A stretch of 64,000 nt of DNA from Mesostigma viride (lineage: Eukaryota > Streptophyta > Mesostigmatophyceae > Mesostigmatales > Mesostigmataceae): NCBI GenBank assembly GCA_009746045.1, contig RPFO01000065.1:4909368-4973367 (forward strand). Direction: 5' to 3'. Positions 32,872 to 42,577 of the stretch are shown piece by piece. How positions within the stretch are numbered: the stretch's first letter is position 1; each line of letters opens with the position of its first letter. The notes below the pieces were generated by a model, which searched no databases, was not told the origin of the DNA, and saw nothing but the letters and a program-made list of their open reading frames with translations. Both the position numbers and the translations under genes were made by a program.

Positions 32872-33598
32872 GCACGCATGGGCCTCCTTGGTGAGATTAA
32901 GCTGACCGCCCACTGCCTCCCCCGCGCGCGGGGTAAGGCAGGGGCGCCTCCGCTTCTTCTCATCTTTGACAGCCCAGCGGACAAGATTTCGTTTCTCAGA
33001 CGCCGCAAGCGGCTCGAGAAGACTCACTTCACCGTGGACGACGACTTGACCCTGGCGCAGCAACAAGGGCGACGGGAGCTATGGCCGACCTACCTCCAGC
33101 TCCGGCAGACCAAGGCAGGCCAGTCGGTGTACTGGAAGGGGGCGGCCATCTACGTCGGCCACAAGCCCTGGCACGCGACCCCCTCGACCACCGCGGCCCC
33201 AGCGACTCCAGCAGCCCCAGCCTAGGGGAATACAGCAGCAGTAGTGTAGAATAGTTAGACGGCCGTGGCCTTGTACATGCCCGCCCACTACAGGCACTAT
33301 ACCAGCTGAGGCCTAGTCTTTTTGTCATGTACATGTGTGCCTATGATGAGCCACCCTCCAGACGATGCCTTGCTTTATTTAATTATGCAGTGCCCATGCA
33401 GGGGGGCACTCCCTGCTGAGAAGCCATGCCCTAGCTCTTAGCTGTGCTGATCTTCCCCACCTATGACAGGCTCCCCTTAGCTGGGTGTTGCCTGAAACTC
33501 TGGGTGGTGCCGGTGCCCTACTAAGTGCACCTAGAGCAAGTGTTGTTTACATTCCCACCCTTGCAGTCCTGAAGTAGCTGGATATTCAATTAGAATGT
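32872..33598 (+). mobile_element. half-LINE copy A2 (5' truncated)
   Basis: It begins inside ORF1. The C-terminal domain 32878-33225 is open for about 115 codons: GLLGEIKLTAHCLPRARGKA, LLIFDSPADKISFLRRRKRL, DDDLTLAQQQGRRELWPTYL, SVYWKGAAIYVGHKPW. The stop is followed by the family A 3' UTR (33226-33590), nearly identical to 7985-8370. The 3' stem is missing; the element ends at TAGAATGTATTAATTAATT, where a minus-strand tail begins. Confidence 0.75.
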
Positions 33599-34349
33599 AT
33601 TAATTAATTAATTAAAATCGATCATAGCTCCGTGGGGAGCATATGTAACACATAGCCCTGAGAAAGGGGCATCTATGGGTTTGTAATACAATCAGGGCGA
33701 CAACCTGCAGGTGTAGGATGTACAACTATCACCTGCTCTGGGTGCACTAGGTGCACCTGCACCTCCATGATGGTTCATGCCTCCTAAACAAGCACAGGCA
33801 CCCAGGGGGGGCTTGAGGAGAGGGCCTAGAAGGCCTGCATGACATATGGGGTGGAAGGTATGTGGCTAGGCTATAGCTAGGGTACACATGGCCTCTCAGC
33901 AGGGAGTAACTCCCTGCATGGGCAAAGCATGACTCGACATTGCTACGGCTATTGCAAGGGCGGGTGTGGGCCCATCACGTAGGCATACATGGCCACGTCA
34001 CTAAGCTTTCTAGTCTACACTACTGCTATATTCCCTAGGCTGGGGTGGCTGGGGTGGCTGGGGTTGCAGGGGTCGCCTGCCAGGGCTTGTGGGCGACGTA
34101 GATGTCCGCCCCCTTCCAGTAGACCGGCTTCTGCCCCGCCGTCTGCCGAAGCTGGAGGTAGGTCGGCCATAACTCCCGTCGCCGTTGTTGCTGCGTCAAG
34201 GTCAAGTCGTCGTCCAGCGTGTAGGCGGTCCCCCCAAGCCGCTTGCGACACTTGAGGAACTCCATCTTATCCGCCATGGTGTCAAAGGTGAGGAGCAAGG
34301 GGGAGGGGCCGGCCTTACCCCGCGAGCGGGGAAGGCGGGTAACCCCCAA
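33599..34349 (-). mobile_element. half-LINE copy C1
   Basis: The minus-strand ORF1 C-terminal domain spans 34349-34035 (TRLPRSRGKAGPSPLLLTFD; DDDLTLTQQQRRRELWPTYL; YWKGADIYVAHKPW). A family C 3' UTR follows, then GTGTTACATATGCTCCCCACGGAGC and an (AATT)n tail at 33599-33617. The 3' UTR matches 48.87-49.28 kb and 54.08-54.5 kb. The C-terminal domain is intact across about 104 codons. Confidence 0.75.
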
Positions 34350-34570
34350 TTAGAATGTATGATAGGCCATATGCCCCTTCTCTGGGCTATGTGCTATGTA
34401 TATACTCCCAACGGAGTTATGTTACAATTCAATTCAATTCAATTCAATAACTCCGTTGGGAGTACATGTAGCACGTATCCAGGCTGAGAAGGGGCATATG
34501 GCTTTTAATACATTCTGGGCTACTTCCTGCAAGGGAGGGACTGTAAGCTACCCTTGCTCTAGGTGCACCA
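34350..34570. mobile_element. two half-LINE 3' ends joined tail to tail
   Basis: 34350-34447 is the plus-strand family A end (GCCATATGCCCCTTCTC, ACTCCCAACGGAGTTATGTTAC, (AATTC)4). At 34448 it meets AACTCCGTTGGGAGTACATG, the minus-strand 3' end of another family A element, running to about 34570. The two share the short tail between them. Confidence 0.7.
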
Positions 34571-34845
34571 GCTCTACTGGCTCCACACCTGGAACAAGAC
34601 GCGGTGGCAGAAGATTGTCAAGGCTCACACGCCCGACCCTGTGGGCAAGCCCCCTCCCCCTAAGAGGAGGAGGCGCGTTTTGACGAGTACTGGGCAGTTA
34701 GGATTTTTCTAGACTAGGTAGATTAGCGTTAGGATAGTTAGATTACGCGGCTCTCTCCTTTCCACCAATTACCATCAAGGAATAGGTGCTACATCAGATC
34801 TCCCAACGGAGGCATGTTATAATTTCATTTAATTTAATTTTACTA
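34571..34845 (+). mobile_element. LINE 3' end copy
   Basis: The plus strand encodes TRWQKIVKAHTPDPVGKPPP and a basic end, matching the C-terminus of the LINE at 20178. The 3' UTR, GTGCTACATCAGATCTCCC, AACGGAGGCATGTTATAATTT and an (AATTT)n-like tail follow. A short 5'-truncated insertion. Confidence 0.7.
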
Positions 34846-34861
34846 CTGGCTCCACTTGCAC

Positions 34862-35795
34862 TAGGTGCTACGAAGCTCCAGAAGCTGGAAGACCTCCGCC
34901 AGGCTCAACAACGGGAGGCCACCGACCGCGCCCGCTGCGACTGCCGGGTCGGGTGCTGCGTCGCTTCCCCCAGAAGCCAGGTGAGACGTCAACCTCCCTT
35001 GCCGACGAGCTTAAGGACCAGCTCCTTACCCTCATGGGCCTGGTAGGTGAGGTAGAACTGCGTGGGTGCCACCGCCTTCCCCACTCACGGGACAAGGCGG
35101 CTCCCCCACCAGTCCAGGCTGCTCACCTTCCCTTCCCGTGAGGACAAGCAGCGGTTCCTCTCTCGTCACAAGGGGGTGCACGACCTCACCTGGACGCTGG
35201 ATGACGACCTGACCCCCGCTCAGCAGCAGCAGCGACGTGACCTGTGGCCTGAATACCTCCGCCACAAGCAGGACCCCCAGAAGCCCAAGGTGTACTGGAG
35301 GGGCGGGGACCTGATCGATGATCAACCACAAGATGTGGATGCCCCCAGCGGGCTAGAATAGCTTGTAGCCCTAGCTTTACTTCATTGGTAGTCACTGCCG
35401 CCATATGGCAGCTATGCTTAGAATGTTTGCGCCTAGTTGTGCCACCTTACCTAGTCACGTGCACCTCTAACGCAGGGTACACAACCAGCCATAGCCCTAG
35501 CTTAGTAGTCCTTGTACAGCCATGCTACGTCGTGGCTTCGATCAGATTACTTGCCCACGCTCCTTGTTATGATATGCTCACATGGGTCTTATTGCACCCA
35601 CAGACTGCCGGATCGTTAGCCGGTGTCCGTTTAGCTAGCGTGCCCGCATGCAGCTGTGGCATGCCTTTGGCATGAAGGAGATGAAGGGGTCTCTGCCCTT
35701 TCATCCTGTTGTGCACGCACAGGGATTAAAAGCACTTCGGTGCTCCGTGACTACCCAACGGGAGCACGCGTTTAATTTAATTAATTAGGTGCACC
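34862..35795 (+). mobile_element. half-LINE copy B2
   Basis: It starts in ORF1 (KLQKLEDLRQAQQREATDRA) and shifts near 34945 and 35115. It reads RRFPQKPGETSTSLADELKD and LTWTLDDDLTPAQQQQRRDLW to a stop near 35361. The family B 3' UTR follows, with the TACCCAACGGGAGCACG stem at about 35752 and an (AATT)n tail at 35770-35790. It matches the reverse complement of 18984-19900. Confidence 0.75.
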
Positions 35796-36004
35796 AGCTA
35801 GGGCGCACCTGCACCCTCATGATCTATCAAGCTAATATGCCCCTGGCTACATAAGGGGGAGCCTGTCATGTGGGGGAAGATCATCATGGCTATACAAGAT
35901 TCTCCCGATTTCAGGCCTGCGCTGGTTTAATTCTCCTTGATACAAGAGCTAGGGCATGGCTTCGATCAACAGAGAGCATCTCTCTGCATTGTTGGTAAGG
36001 GGGA

Positions 36005-36656
36005 ACGAGCCACGAGCCACGAGGTAGCCATGGCTGACGGCGGAGCTCATAACTTTCACGTTTGAGCACCGAATTTAGCCGTGAATATCACTATCGCTTC
36101 GTCTTTCTAAGACGCACATGCTGATATAATTTTCCGAATCTATTACGCAATATGTGACGAGCAAATGCCCCTTGACGCAACGCAGTTTCGCGGATGCGCT
36201 CGGCCATGAAAATCCGTCTGCAGCTCAGGCTGCAGCTTCGCCCTCAGGTCCGGCAGGCAGCGGTGACACTAGTTGTGCACTGGTGGTCGCCCCGCAACCT
36301 CCCGGGCTCAATGCCTTGCCATCGGCTTCGCCTGACCCTAAACGCACCCGCTCAGCCGACAAAACAGGAGGGTCTTCACGCCCCTCCGAACCGCGCTTTC
36401 GGCCCCAACCTTTCCAGGTCAATGATCAATCACGACTGGACCATGCAACATGTCTCCGGACGATGCTATGCACTGCATCTTCTTCGGGGACTACTCCTCG
36501 CTTTACGACCTGTGCCTCCATCTCCACGGCCTCAATCGCCTCATCTGCACCGACGGCAGCCGCTGGCACAACATCAGCATGCAGTGTTCGGCTGCCCCCG
36601 CCCCCAACTCCAGCGTGCCGTCCTCAACTCCCTTCTCCAGCGCTCTGACGGCGAGA
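36005..36656 (+). mobile_element. 5' half of a half-LINE interrupted by the chromovirus
   Basis: The 5' UTR at 36005-36150 matches 25483-25633. ORF1 starts at 36154 (MTSKCPLTQRSFADALGHEN), shifts near 36430, and reads SPDDAMHCIFFGDYSSLYDL through the Pro/Ser linker to DGEIW at 36656. There the LTR begins. The continuation (APSISAPTLRSILTEAFQQH) is found right after the 3' LTR at 46758. Confidence 0.75.
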
Positions 36657-36661
36657 TCTGG

Positions 36662-37232
36662 TGTTACGTCGCGTAACAATTCGTTGTAGTTACGGACGTA
36701 AATTAGGTCCTTGGCCTCGGTTGTTCCTAGGTTACGTGCAGTTCTAGTTTGGACATGATTGTCCCCGTAACAGTACTGTGGTATAGTGGGTGCCTTTGGG
36801 CGCCGCGCCGCGTACTATATTAGTGGTCCTTATCCTTTTGTAGAATGTAGTGGACAGGCGTGCATCTGTGCACCTGCTTGTGTTTCTGTGTTTCTGCAGG
36901 CGAGGGCCAGGTCGGCCCGAGCCTGTTGGACCGTTGGTGACCATTTATGCACGTTCCACTCCTTGTGTGGTCACTCGGCGTGTGTTAAATGAATTAACAC
37001 ATATTAGCTTGGGTCACGGCAGTTTAGTTGTGTTTCCTTCCTCTTTTCCTGGAGTAAACGGGTTTGATTAAATGGCCTATGGCGTATTACAGTAGTACAT
37101 ATGTAAATGCATTGAGATCTGGTTCGTCTCGGTCGTCTTTCGCTAGGGGTGTATATAGAGGCAGCCTCACTAGTTTAGGTAGTATCAGGACAGGTAGAGG
37201 TAGAGGTGGCGGCCGAGGCTTGCGGCGTAACA
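36662..37232 (+). repeat. 5' LTR
   Basis: It begins TGTTACGTCGCGTAACAA and ends GGCGTAACA. The first 17 bp are palindromic and the two ends are inverted (TGTTACG/CGTAACA). A TATA-like ACTATATTAG lies near 36814. It differs from the 3' LTR at about three positions (two near 36968-36976, one near 37210). Confidence 0.93.
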
Positions 37233-37759
37233 ATGGACTCGGAGGTAGTTTAGATAGAGAGCGAGACGACGATCCTTTGCAACATACGTCATTGAATCAA
37301 CCCTTCCGCGGCTGGGAAAAAGAAGACGACACCTACTTGACAGGTAATGGGCGGGTCGCCGTCAAGCTAGGAGGATAGTGCTGCCTGATTCAGGACACGC
37401 CCTGCCTAGACGTTAGACCTGCTCGAAGCGGAAAATCCTTTCGTATATAGCTCCTGTTCCTCGTCTTGTTTCCTTAGAAAGATGGTTTACTGCCGTAGAC
37501 AGTTGCTGGTTTTGGTTCGACGATAGAGAGACGGCTAGCGTCTCGTAGATTACCCTTTTTCTGCATCGTGCCTGCTTCGTATTTAGACGACCCTTCGCCG
37601 GACGCAGAATTCTTGAAACCGGATACTTACGACCACCTGGCGCTGGAAACATCGTCCCTACGTGCGTCGTCAATCTGGTTCGGTTTCAGACACCCGAGAT
37701 AAGTCGCCTTCTCCTCGTTCTCCTCATTTGACTGCTCAAGACCTACCAGGTGCGTTACC
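37233..37759 (+). other. chromovirus leader
   Basis: Between the 5' LTR and the first ORF. I find no clear primer binding site at the LTR edge. A frame opened by an ATG in the LTR (37079) extends to 37378 with an Arg-Gly-rich patch (GRGRGGGRGLRR). It could encode a ~99-aa protein, but this is unproven. Confidence 0.4.
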
Positions 37760-38152
37760 ATGAGCCAACGGCGATCTTTTACTGCTCCTTCCCATTCTTC
37801 TAGCGATAATAGTCTAGCTAAATATTACGTAGTGATTACGCCTCAATGGTCCTCCATTTTCCTTTCTTGGTCCGACGCTAGGAAGATCGTTCAGAATCGT
37901 GTATATAACGTAATTAGGTATAAGAAATTTATGTCCTTTGAAGAAGCTCAGCAGTTCCTTATAGATCATAGCCAAACAGATTTAGGCCTGCATGTACGCC
38001 CTATTCCTCATGGTCGCCCTCCAGTAGAAGCTCTAGTCTTTGCTACCCCTCCTTCTTCTCCCCCTAAACGGGCTGCATCTGCATCTGCTTCAGATACTCC
38101 TCTCACTTTGGAGTTTGGTTCCCTATCCATTACTGTTGTTAAAAAGGATTGA
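37760..38152 (+). CDS. small 5' ORF with viroplasmin/RNase H1 hybrid-binding-like segment
   Basis: 130 codons from ATG (context ACCATGAGC) to TGA. Residues ~22-70 read YYVVITPQWSSIFLSWSDAR, then VYNVIRYKKFMSFEEAQQFL. The pattern 'aromatic-x-V, W..c..., F-x-s-f-eeA..fL' is that of the small domain shared by eukaryotic RNase H1 N-termini and caulimovirus viroplasmin, which binds RNA/DNA hybrid. The rest is Pro/Ser-rich. It precedes gag by 91 bp, so it may be translated by leaky scanning or reinitiation. Family assignment is by eye; a role in reverse transcription or particle assembly is inference. Confidence 0.6.
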   Translation: MSQRRSFTAPSHSSSDNSLAKYYVVITPQWSSIFLSWSDARKIVQNRVYNVIRYKKFMSFEEAQQFLIDHSQTDLGLHVRPIPHGRPPVEALVFATPPSSPPKRAASASASDTPLTLEFGSLSITVVKKD

Positions 38153-38243
38153 TTTTAATTTTGTTCCTGCTGCAGACCTTCAAGGTTTTTCCTTTTTCCT
38201 TTGTTGCTTTCTTCTAGATTCCTATTCCTTTACGTAATTAAAG

Positions 38244-39972
38244 ATGGATCCAGTGGGTGGAGATATGTCGCCTATACCTACCAATAATAATAATAATACT
38301 ACTACTAATAACATAACAATAACAATACTCGTGGTAACCGACGGGACTCCTTGGAAACGGTACACCATCTCACCCTCAAGGTATTCTGCGTACCTCACCT
38401 CCTTCTCCTGTTGCTGGTGGTCGCCGTCGTCCCTCAATTACCCCACCTACCTATGAACAACGTATTTCCCAAGTCAGATTTAGTGAGGAACCTTCTTTCG
38501 TTGTGAACCAGGCCCCTGCCCCTTCTGCAACCTTGGCTCACCCCTCCAGCAGGTCCTCACACACTAACAATGCTCCTAGGCCTCCTTCCCACCCTGTGCC
38601 TTCAATGCCTGCTATTAACACGGGTCGTACCTCGGCCCCTGTCGGCCCTTCTGGGCGCCCTAGTGCAGTTCCCTTTTACCCACCTGCTTCCTGGTCCTAC
38701 CCTGAGACGGCCTATGAGGCTGCCCAGGTTCCTACCCGTGTGGCTGATTTAGAAGTTAATAATGATTTCAGTACCATGCCCCTAGATGATAGGAATTATG
38801 ATCATTTTGCCTATTCCTCTCTTCGTGAGCAATATACTGTCCCCTTCTCCTATGGGCACCATCCGGAAACGGTGGCTCCCTCTAGACCCCTACCCAAGAC
38901 TTTTCCTATCCCTTCCTTCTATCCCGCTTATGTAGCAGTGGAAGATAGTGGCCCTATGGGAAAAACTGATTCTTCTAATCCCCCTAAGCCTCCTGCTCTT
39001 CCCCTCTTTGCCAACCTTCCTAAGCTGGATGTCAAGTCTACCCCTCAACAGTTTTTCACCTTCATTATGTTGCTCACCCAGAACACAGAGTCCTGGCAGA
39101 ACCACAATAGGTGGCGCCTCTCTGATGCTGTACTAGTTCCTCATTATCTTACTACCTGCATTACTCCTGAACTTGCTAACCTCATCCAGTGTGAGTCTCT
39201 TGCCTCTCATGCCTACCCAAACTCTGTAGCAGAATTGTTCAAGCGTTTAGAGAACCATTTAGTCCCTCCCGATGCAGATTGGCAGGATAGATTATCCTTT
39301 GGCACCTTGCAGCAGGGTACCAAGTCCTTCAAAGAATATATGAAAGAGTTTGATGCTCAGATGGTACGAATTAGGGATTTGTCGGGTGCAGAAGTACGTG
39401 CTCGCTTCCTTCAGGGCCTCAGTAGACCCTTATTGCGTGAAGTCAAGCGCCAGTTCTCTGCCTACCGTTTTACTGACCTGCCCCTCAAGCATGTGCGCCA
39501 GCATCTTTTACGAGTAGCAGATTTCTTCTCCACACCTTCTCTTCCTACCCGTTCCCGTATTAATAATATTAGCCTTACCCCTGAGGAGGAGAACTCCTAT
39601 GTAGAAGAATTAGATATCTGTGTGACTGACCTTTCAGCTCTGGATGTCTCTCATATTACCTGCTATCATTGTAAGGAAGTAGGTCACCTTAAACGTGAGT
39701 GCCCCAAGTTCCTTTCGGGTGCTCCCCCTCATCCCGACGCTCGCCCTCCTCGTACCCCTCAGCGTGCTCCTATTCGTCCCACTTCAGGACGCATTCCTTC
39801 AGCTACCCCTAGTAGGCTGAATGCTGTGCAGACAGGATCCCCAGGGTTCCCCTATGATAATCAGGCTCCCGCACCCTCTTCAATCCCTCGTGACCCTCCA
39901 GCAGTGGCTTTTCCGCCAGGGTCTTCTTCGGGGTTCGTTCCTATGGATTTGGGGGGGGAGGGGGAACAGTAG
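38244..39972 (+). CDS. gag: Gag polyprotein
   Basis: The best start is the ATG at 38244 (MDPVGGDMSPIPT), but the (AAT)n stretch is followed by a change of frame before 38340. The main frame is open 38338-39972. The N-terminal 160 residues are Pro/Ser-rich. The capsid-like region is at about 39000-39540 (QFFTFIMLLTQNTESWQNHN; LFKRLENHLVPPDADWQDRL; VRARFLQGLSRPLLREVKRQ). A CCHC zinc knuckle, CYHCKEVGHLKREC, lies at 39661-39702 and binds element RNA. The C-terminus is Pro-rich and ends in the G-run 39951-39964 followed by a stop. Confidence 0.85.
39951..39964 (+). promoter_or_regulatory. G-run at the gag/pol frame junction (candidate -1 shift site)
   Basis: GGGGGGGGAGGGGG. Gag reads TTG GGG GGG GAG and stops 8 nt later. 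The pol frame is -1 relative to gag and is open from this run through the gag stop into protease, with no ATG of its own. A -1 slip on G GGG GGG would give Gag-Pol. A one-base assembly error in the run would look the same. Confidence 0.45.
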
Positions 39973-42467
39973 GCCTGTCAGCCGGGGGTAACCTGGACAG
40001 GTCCTTAGATAGTACCCCAGATAATAATTTTTGCTTGCCTGTTTTTATAACCTCTGTAGGAGCTGAATCATCCCTACCACTACGTGTGCGTCCTCTTATG
40101 TTCTTGAATGGTGGCTTAACCGTCCCTCATACTGTTGTAGACCCCTTCCTGCATGCTGATGAACTCTTGAATGTCTCTGTGTTAGTGGATAGCGGTGCGG
40201 CTAGCTCCTTTGTGAGCGAGGCCCTAGTTAGGCGTTTAGGACTAGTCCCTACCCCTCACACAAAAACTGTCACTGTCCATTATGCTGACGGTCGCACCAG
40301 TCATTCCCCGGGTACGGTGTCCCTTCCCCTGGTCATACAAGGACGTACGGTCAACCTGACGGCCACTATAGGCCCTATCACTACAGCTGATGTATTACTA
40401 GGATTAGATTGGCATCAGGATAATAAAATCACTATTAATTATGATACTATGGTCATTTGGTTTCCAGATAGCTCCTACTGGGTACCAGAACGTCATTATA
40501 GATTAGAAAATTTATCCTTGGTAGATATTACTCCTCCTACACCTGTTGATCCTCCTGTGAGACCTATACCTGAAGTATTAATGTCCAATGACGAATTGCG
40601 ATCTGAACTAAAGGAATATGGATACCTATTATGTATGTTCCTTCAGTTAGAAGTACAAGAGATACCTATCACTAATAATAGTGTGGATATAGATGTAAAT
40701 ACAGTGGATACAATAGGAGTGGGATTTACTGAAAATGAAATAGTAAGATACATGGCTGTGATAGATTCCTCAAAAGTATTTGAAGAAAAGACTCCTTCTT
40801 ATCCTCCTCCTCGTTCTGTTTTACACCGTGTAGTTATCAAGGACGGTGCAGTTCCTACGCACTCTCCGATGTATAGAATGGGCCCTACAGAATTAAAGGA
40901 ACTAAAACAGATTTTAGTATCACTATTAGAAGCAGGATTGATAGAGCCTAGTAACTCCCCCTACTCCGCTGGTGTCCTGTTAGTTCCTAAACCAAATGGC
41001 AAGTTTCGCCTAGTTACTGATTATAGGAAGCTAAACGATATTACTGTGAAGTCTAAATACCCTCTACCTCGTATTGATGATATATTTAATAAGGTTAAAG
41101 GTTCTACCTGTTTCACAGTACTAGATTGTGCGGATGGTTTTTGGCAACTACGTATAGCTCCTGAGGATTGCCACAAAACCGCCTTTGCTACCCCTTTTGG
41201 GCATTACCAGTTTAGAGTAGCGGCTATGGGACTCTGTAACTCTCCTGCCTCTTTCCAAATGTTAATGAATGAAGTGCTTAGACCTGTTATGGGAAATTCC
41301 CACCTTCCTCAAGTGTCCTCTGATTTAAAGGATCCTTCCTTCTCCTCTGTTTCTTTATCTGAGCATGACCGTTCTTGTGCTCAAGCTTACTTAGATGATA
41401 TCCTTATTTATTCTCCTGATTTTGAAACGCACCTACGTGATTTAAAGAAAGTATTAGAAATCATGGCTGAAAATTCTTTATGGGCGCGCCGTGCTAAAGT
41501 TCGCTCTGGTAGAAGTGTCCCATTCTTAGGGCACGTTCTGTCAGATGCCGGGGTCGCTACCGACCCGGATAAGACTAAGTCAATTCAGGAATGGCCTACC
41601 CCTACCGACGTTAAAGGTGTACGTAGTTTTCTAGGAATTGCTTCTTACTATAGGCGTTTTATCCCGCGTTTCGCAACTATAGCAGCTCCTATTAATCATC
41701 TATTAAAGAAGGATATCCCCTTTGTTTGGAGTAGTGAATGTCAGTCGGCTTTTCAGTGTCTAAAATCCCTACTCCTCTCCCCTCCTGTACTCATCCTACC
41801 GGATACTACTAAACCCTTTGTTGTAGCCACAGATGCTAGCAAGGTAGCTATAGGGGGCGTCCTTCTCCAGGATCAGGGTCAGGGCTTACAGCCAATCGAG
41901 TATATCTCTAGGACAATGCTTCCTGCGGAGCGTAACTATCCCGTCCACCAGCAAGAACTATTAGCTGTGGTGTACTGTTGCCACGCGTGGCAGCACTTTC
42001 TTAAAGGTGCTCAATTTGATGTTTGTCTGAATGAACCCTGTGAGATTGATCCTTATAGATTAGTTATCCAGACAGATCACCGCCCTCTTACCCATCTTCT
42101 CTCACAACCCAACCTTACCCCTCGTCAAGCGCGCTGGATGGAGTTTTTAGCACAGTTCTCCCCTTTTAAACTTCAGTATGTTAAGGGTGTAGATAACATA
42201 GTACCAGATGCACTCTCTCGTCGTGCAGATTACTCCTTTTTCGAGGACCTTGATGTTCTCAATACTACTCTAGTTCCTACTACTATGGGTGTAACCCCGT
42301 ATGGTGAACTACCTGATGATGAATCCTATGCCTACCTCTTTCATACAGCTGTTCGCATGCCTGATCTCCTTTCTCACGTAGGACTCTCTCTCCCGTGTGA
42401 GGCCCTTCCTGTGGTCTCGGTGGGGGGGAGGGGAAAAATAAAATTTCTATACCGCTTAGCCATATAG
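39966..42467 (+). CDS. pol: Pol: protease, reverse transcriptase, RNase H
   Basis: The frame opens within the gag stop region and lacks an early ATG, so it is probably expressed as Gag-Pol. The aspartic protease has VLVDSGAASSFV (about 40180; DSGA active site). The RT has YPLPRIDDIFNKVKG, FTVLDCADGFWQLRIA, FQFRVAAMGLCNSPASFQ-like codons at 41210, and AYLDDILIYS (about 41384; YLDD). Next come FLGHVLSDAGVATDPDK and the connection domain SFLGIASYYRRFIPRFA. The RNase H has VVATDASKVAIGGVLLQ, EYISRTMLPAERNYPVHQQE and VIQTDHRPLTHLL. Domain order and motifs are those of Ty3/Gypsy. The frame ends just after a second G-run. Confidence 0.92.
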   Translation, partial: TVGLSAGGNLDRSLDSTPDNNFCLPVFITSVGAESSLPLRVRPLMFLNGGLTVPHTVVDPFLHADELLNVSVLVDSGAASSFVSEALVRRLGLVPTPHTKTVTVHYADGRTSHSPGTVSLPLVIQGRTVNLTATIGPITTADVLLGLDWHQDNKITINYDTMVIWFPDSSYWVPERHYRLENLSLVDITPPTPVDPPVRPIPEVLMSNDELRSELKEYGYLLCMFLQLEVQEIPITNNSVDIDVNTVDTIGVGFTENEIVRYMAVIDSSKVFEEKTPSYPPPRSVLHRVVIKDGAVPTHSPMYRMGPTELKELKQILVSLLEAGLIEPSNSPYSAGVLLVPKPNGKFRLVTDYRKLNDITVKSKYPLPRIDDIFNKVKGSTCFTVLDCADGFWQLRIAPEDCHKTAFATPFGHYQFRVAAMGLCNSPASFQMLMNEVLRPVMGNSHLPQVSSDLKDPSFSSVSLSEHDRSCAQAYLDDILIYSPDFETHLRDLKKVLEIMAENSLWARRAKVRSGRSVPFLGHVLSDAGVATDPDKTKSIQEWPTPTDVKGVRSFLGIASYYRRFIPRFATIAAPINHLLKKDIPFVWSSECQSAFQCLKSLLLSPPVLILPDTTKPFVVATDASKVAIGGVLLQDQGQGLQPIEYISRTMLPAERNYPVHQQELLAVVYCCHAWQHFLKGAQFDVCLNEPCEIDPYRLVIQTDHRPLTHLLSQPNLTPRQARWMEFLAQFSPFKLQYVKGVDNIVPDALSRRADYSFFEDLDVLNTTLVPTTMGVTPYGELPDDESYAYLFHTAVRMPDLLSHVGLSLPCEALPVVSVGGRGKIKFLYRLAI
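42422..42433 (+). promoter_or_regulatory. second G-run at the RNase H/integrase frame junction
   Basis: GGGGGGGAGGGG near the end of the PR-RT-RH frame. The next frame is open soon after and leads into integrase. The run resembles both the gag/pol run and the polypurine tract at 46170-46181. It may be a frameshift site, a central polypurine tract, or an assembly indel. Confidence 0.35.
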
Positions 42468-42577
42468 CGACTAGGTCAGGAAAGTCTTATGAACACATAG
42501 TCCCTCTAGGACCTCCCCTTCTCTTTGGCAAGGCGGTAGGAGATCTCTTTAAACCTGTTCTGGATACCTCTGTAGCG

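Noticed and set aside
37413..37673. Minus-strand ORF in the chromovirus leader
   Set aside because: It is antisense to the leader, has no recognisable content, and is not needed to explain the element.
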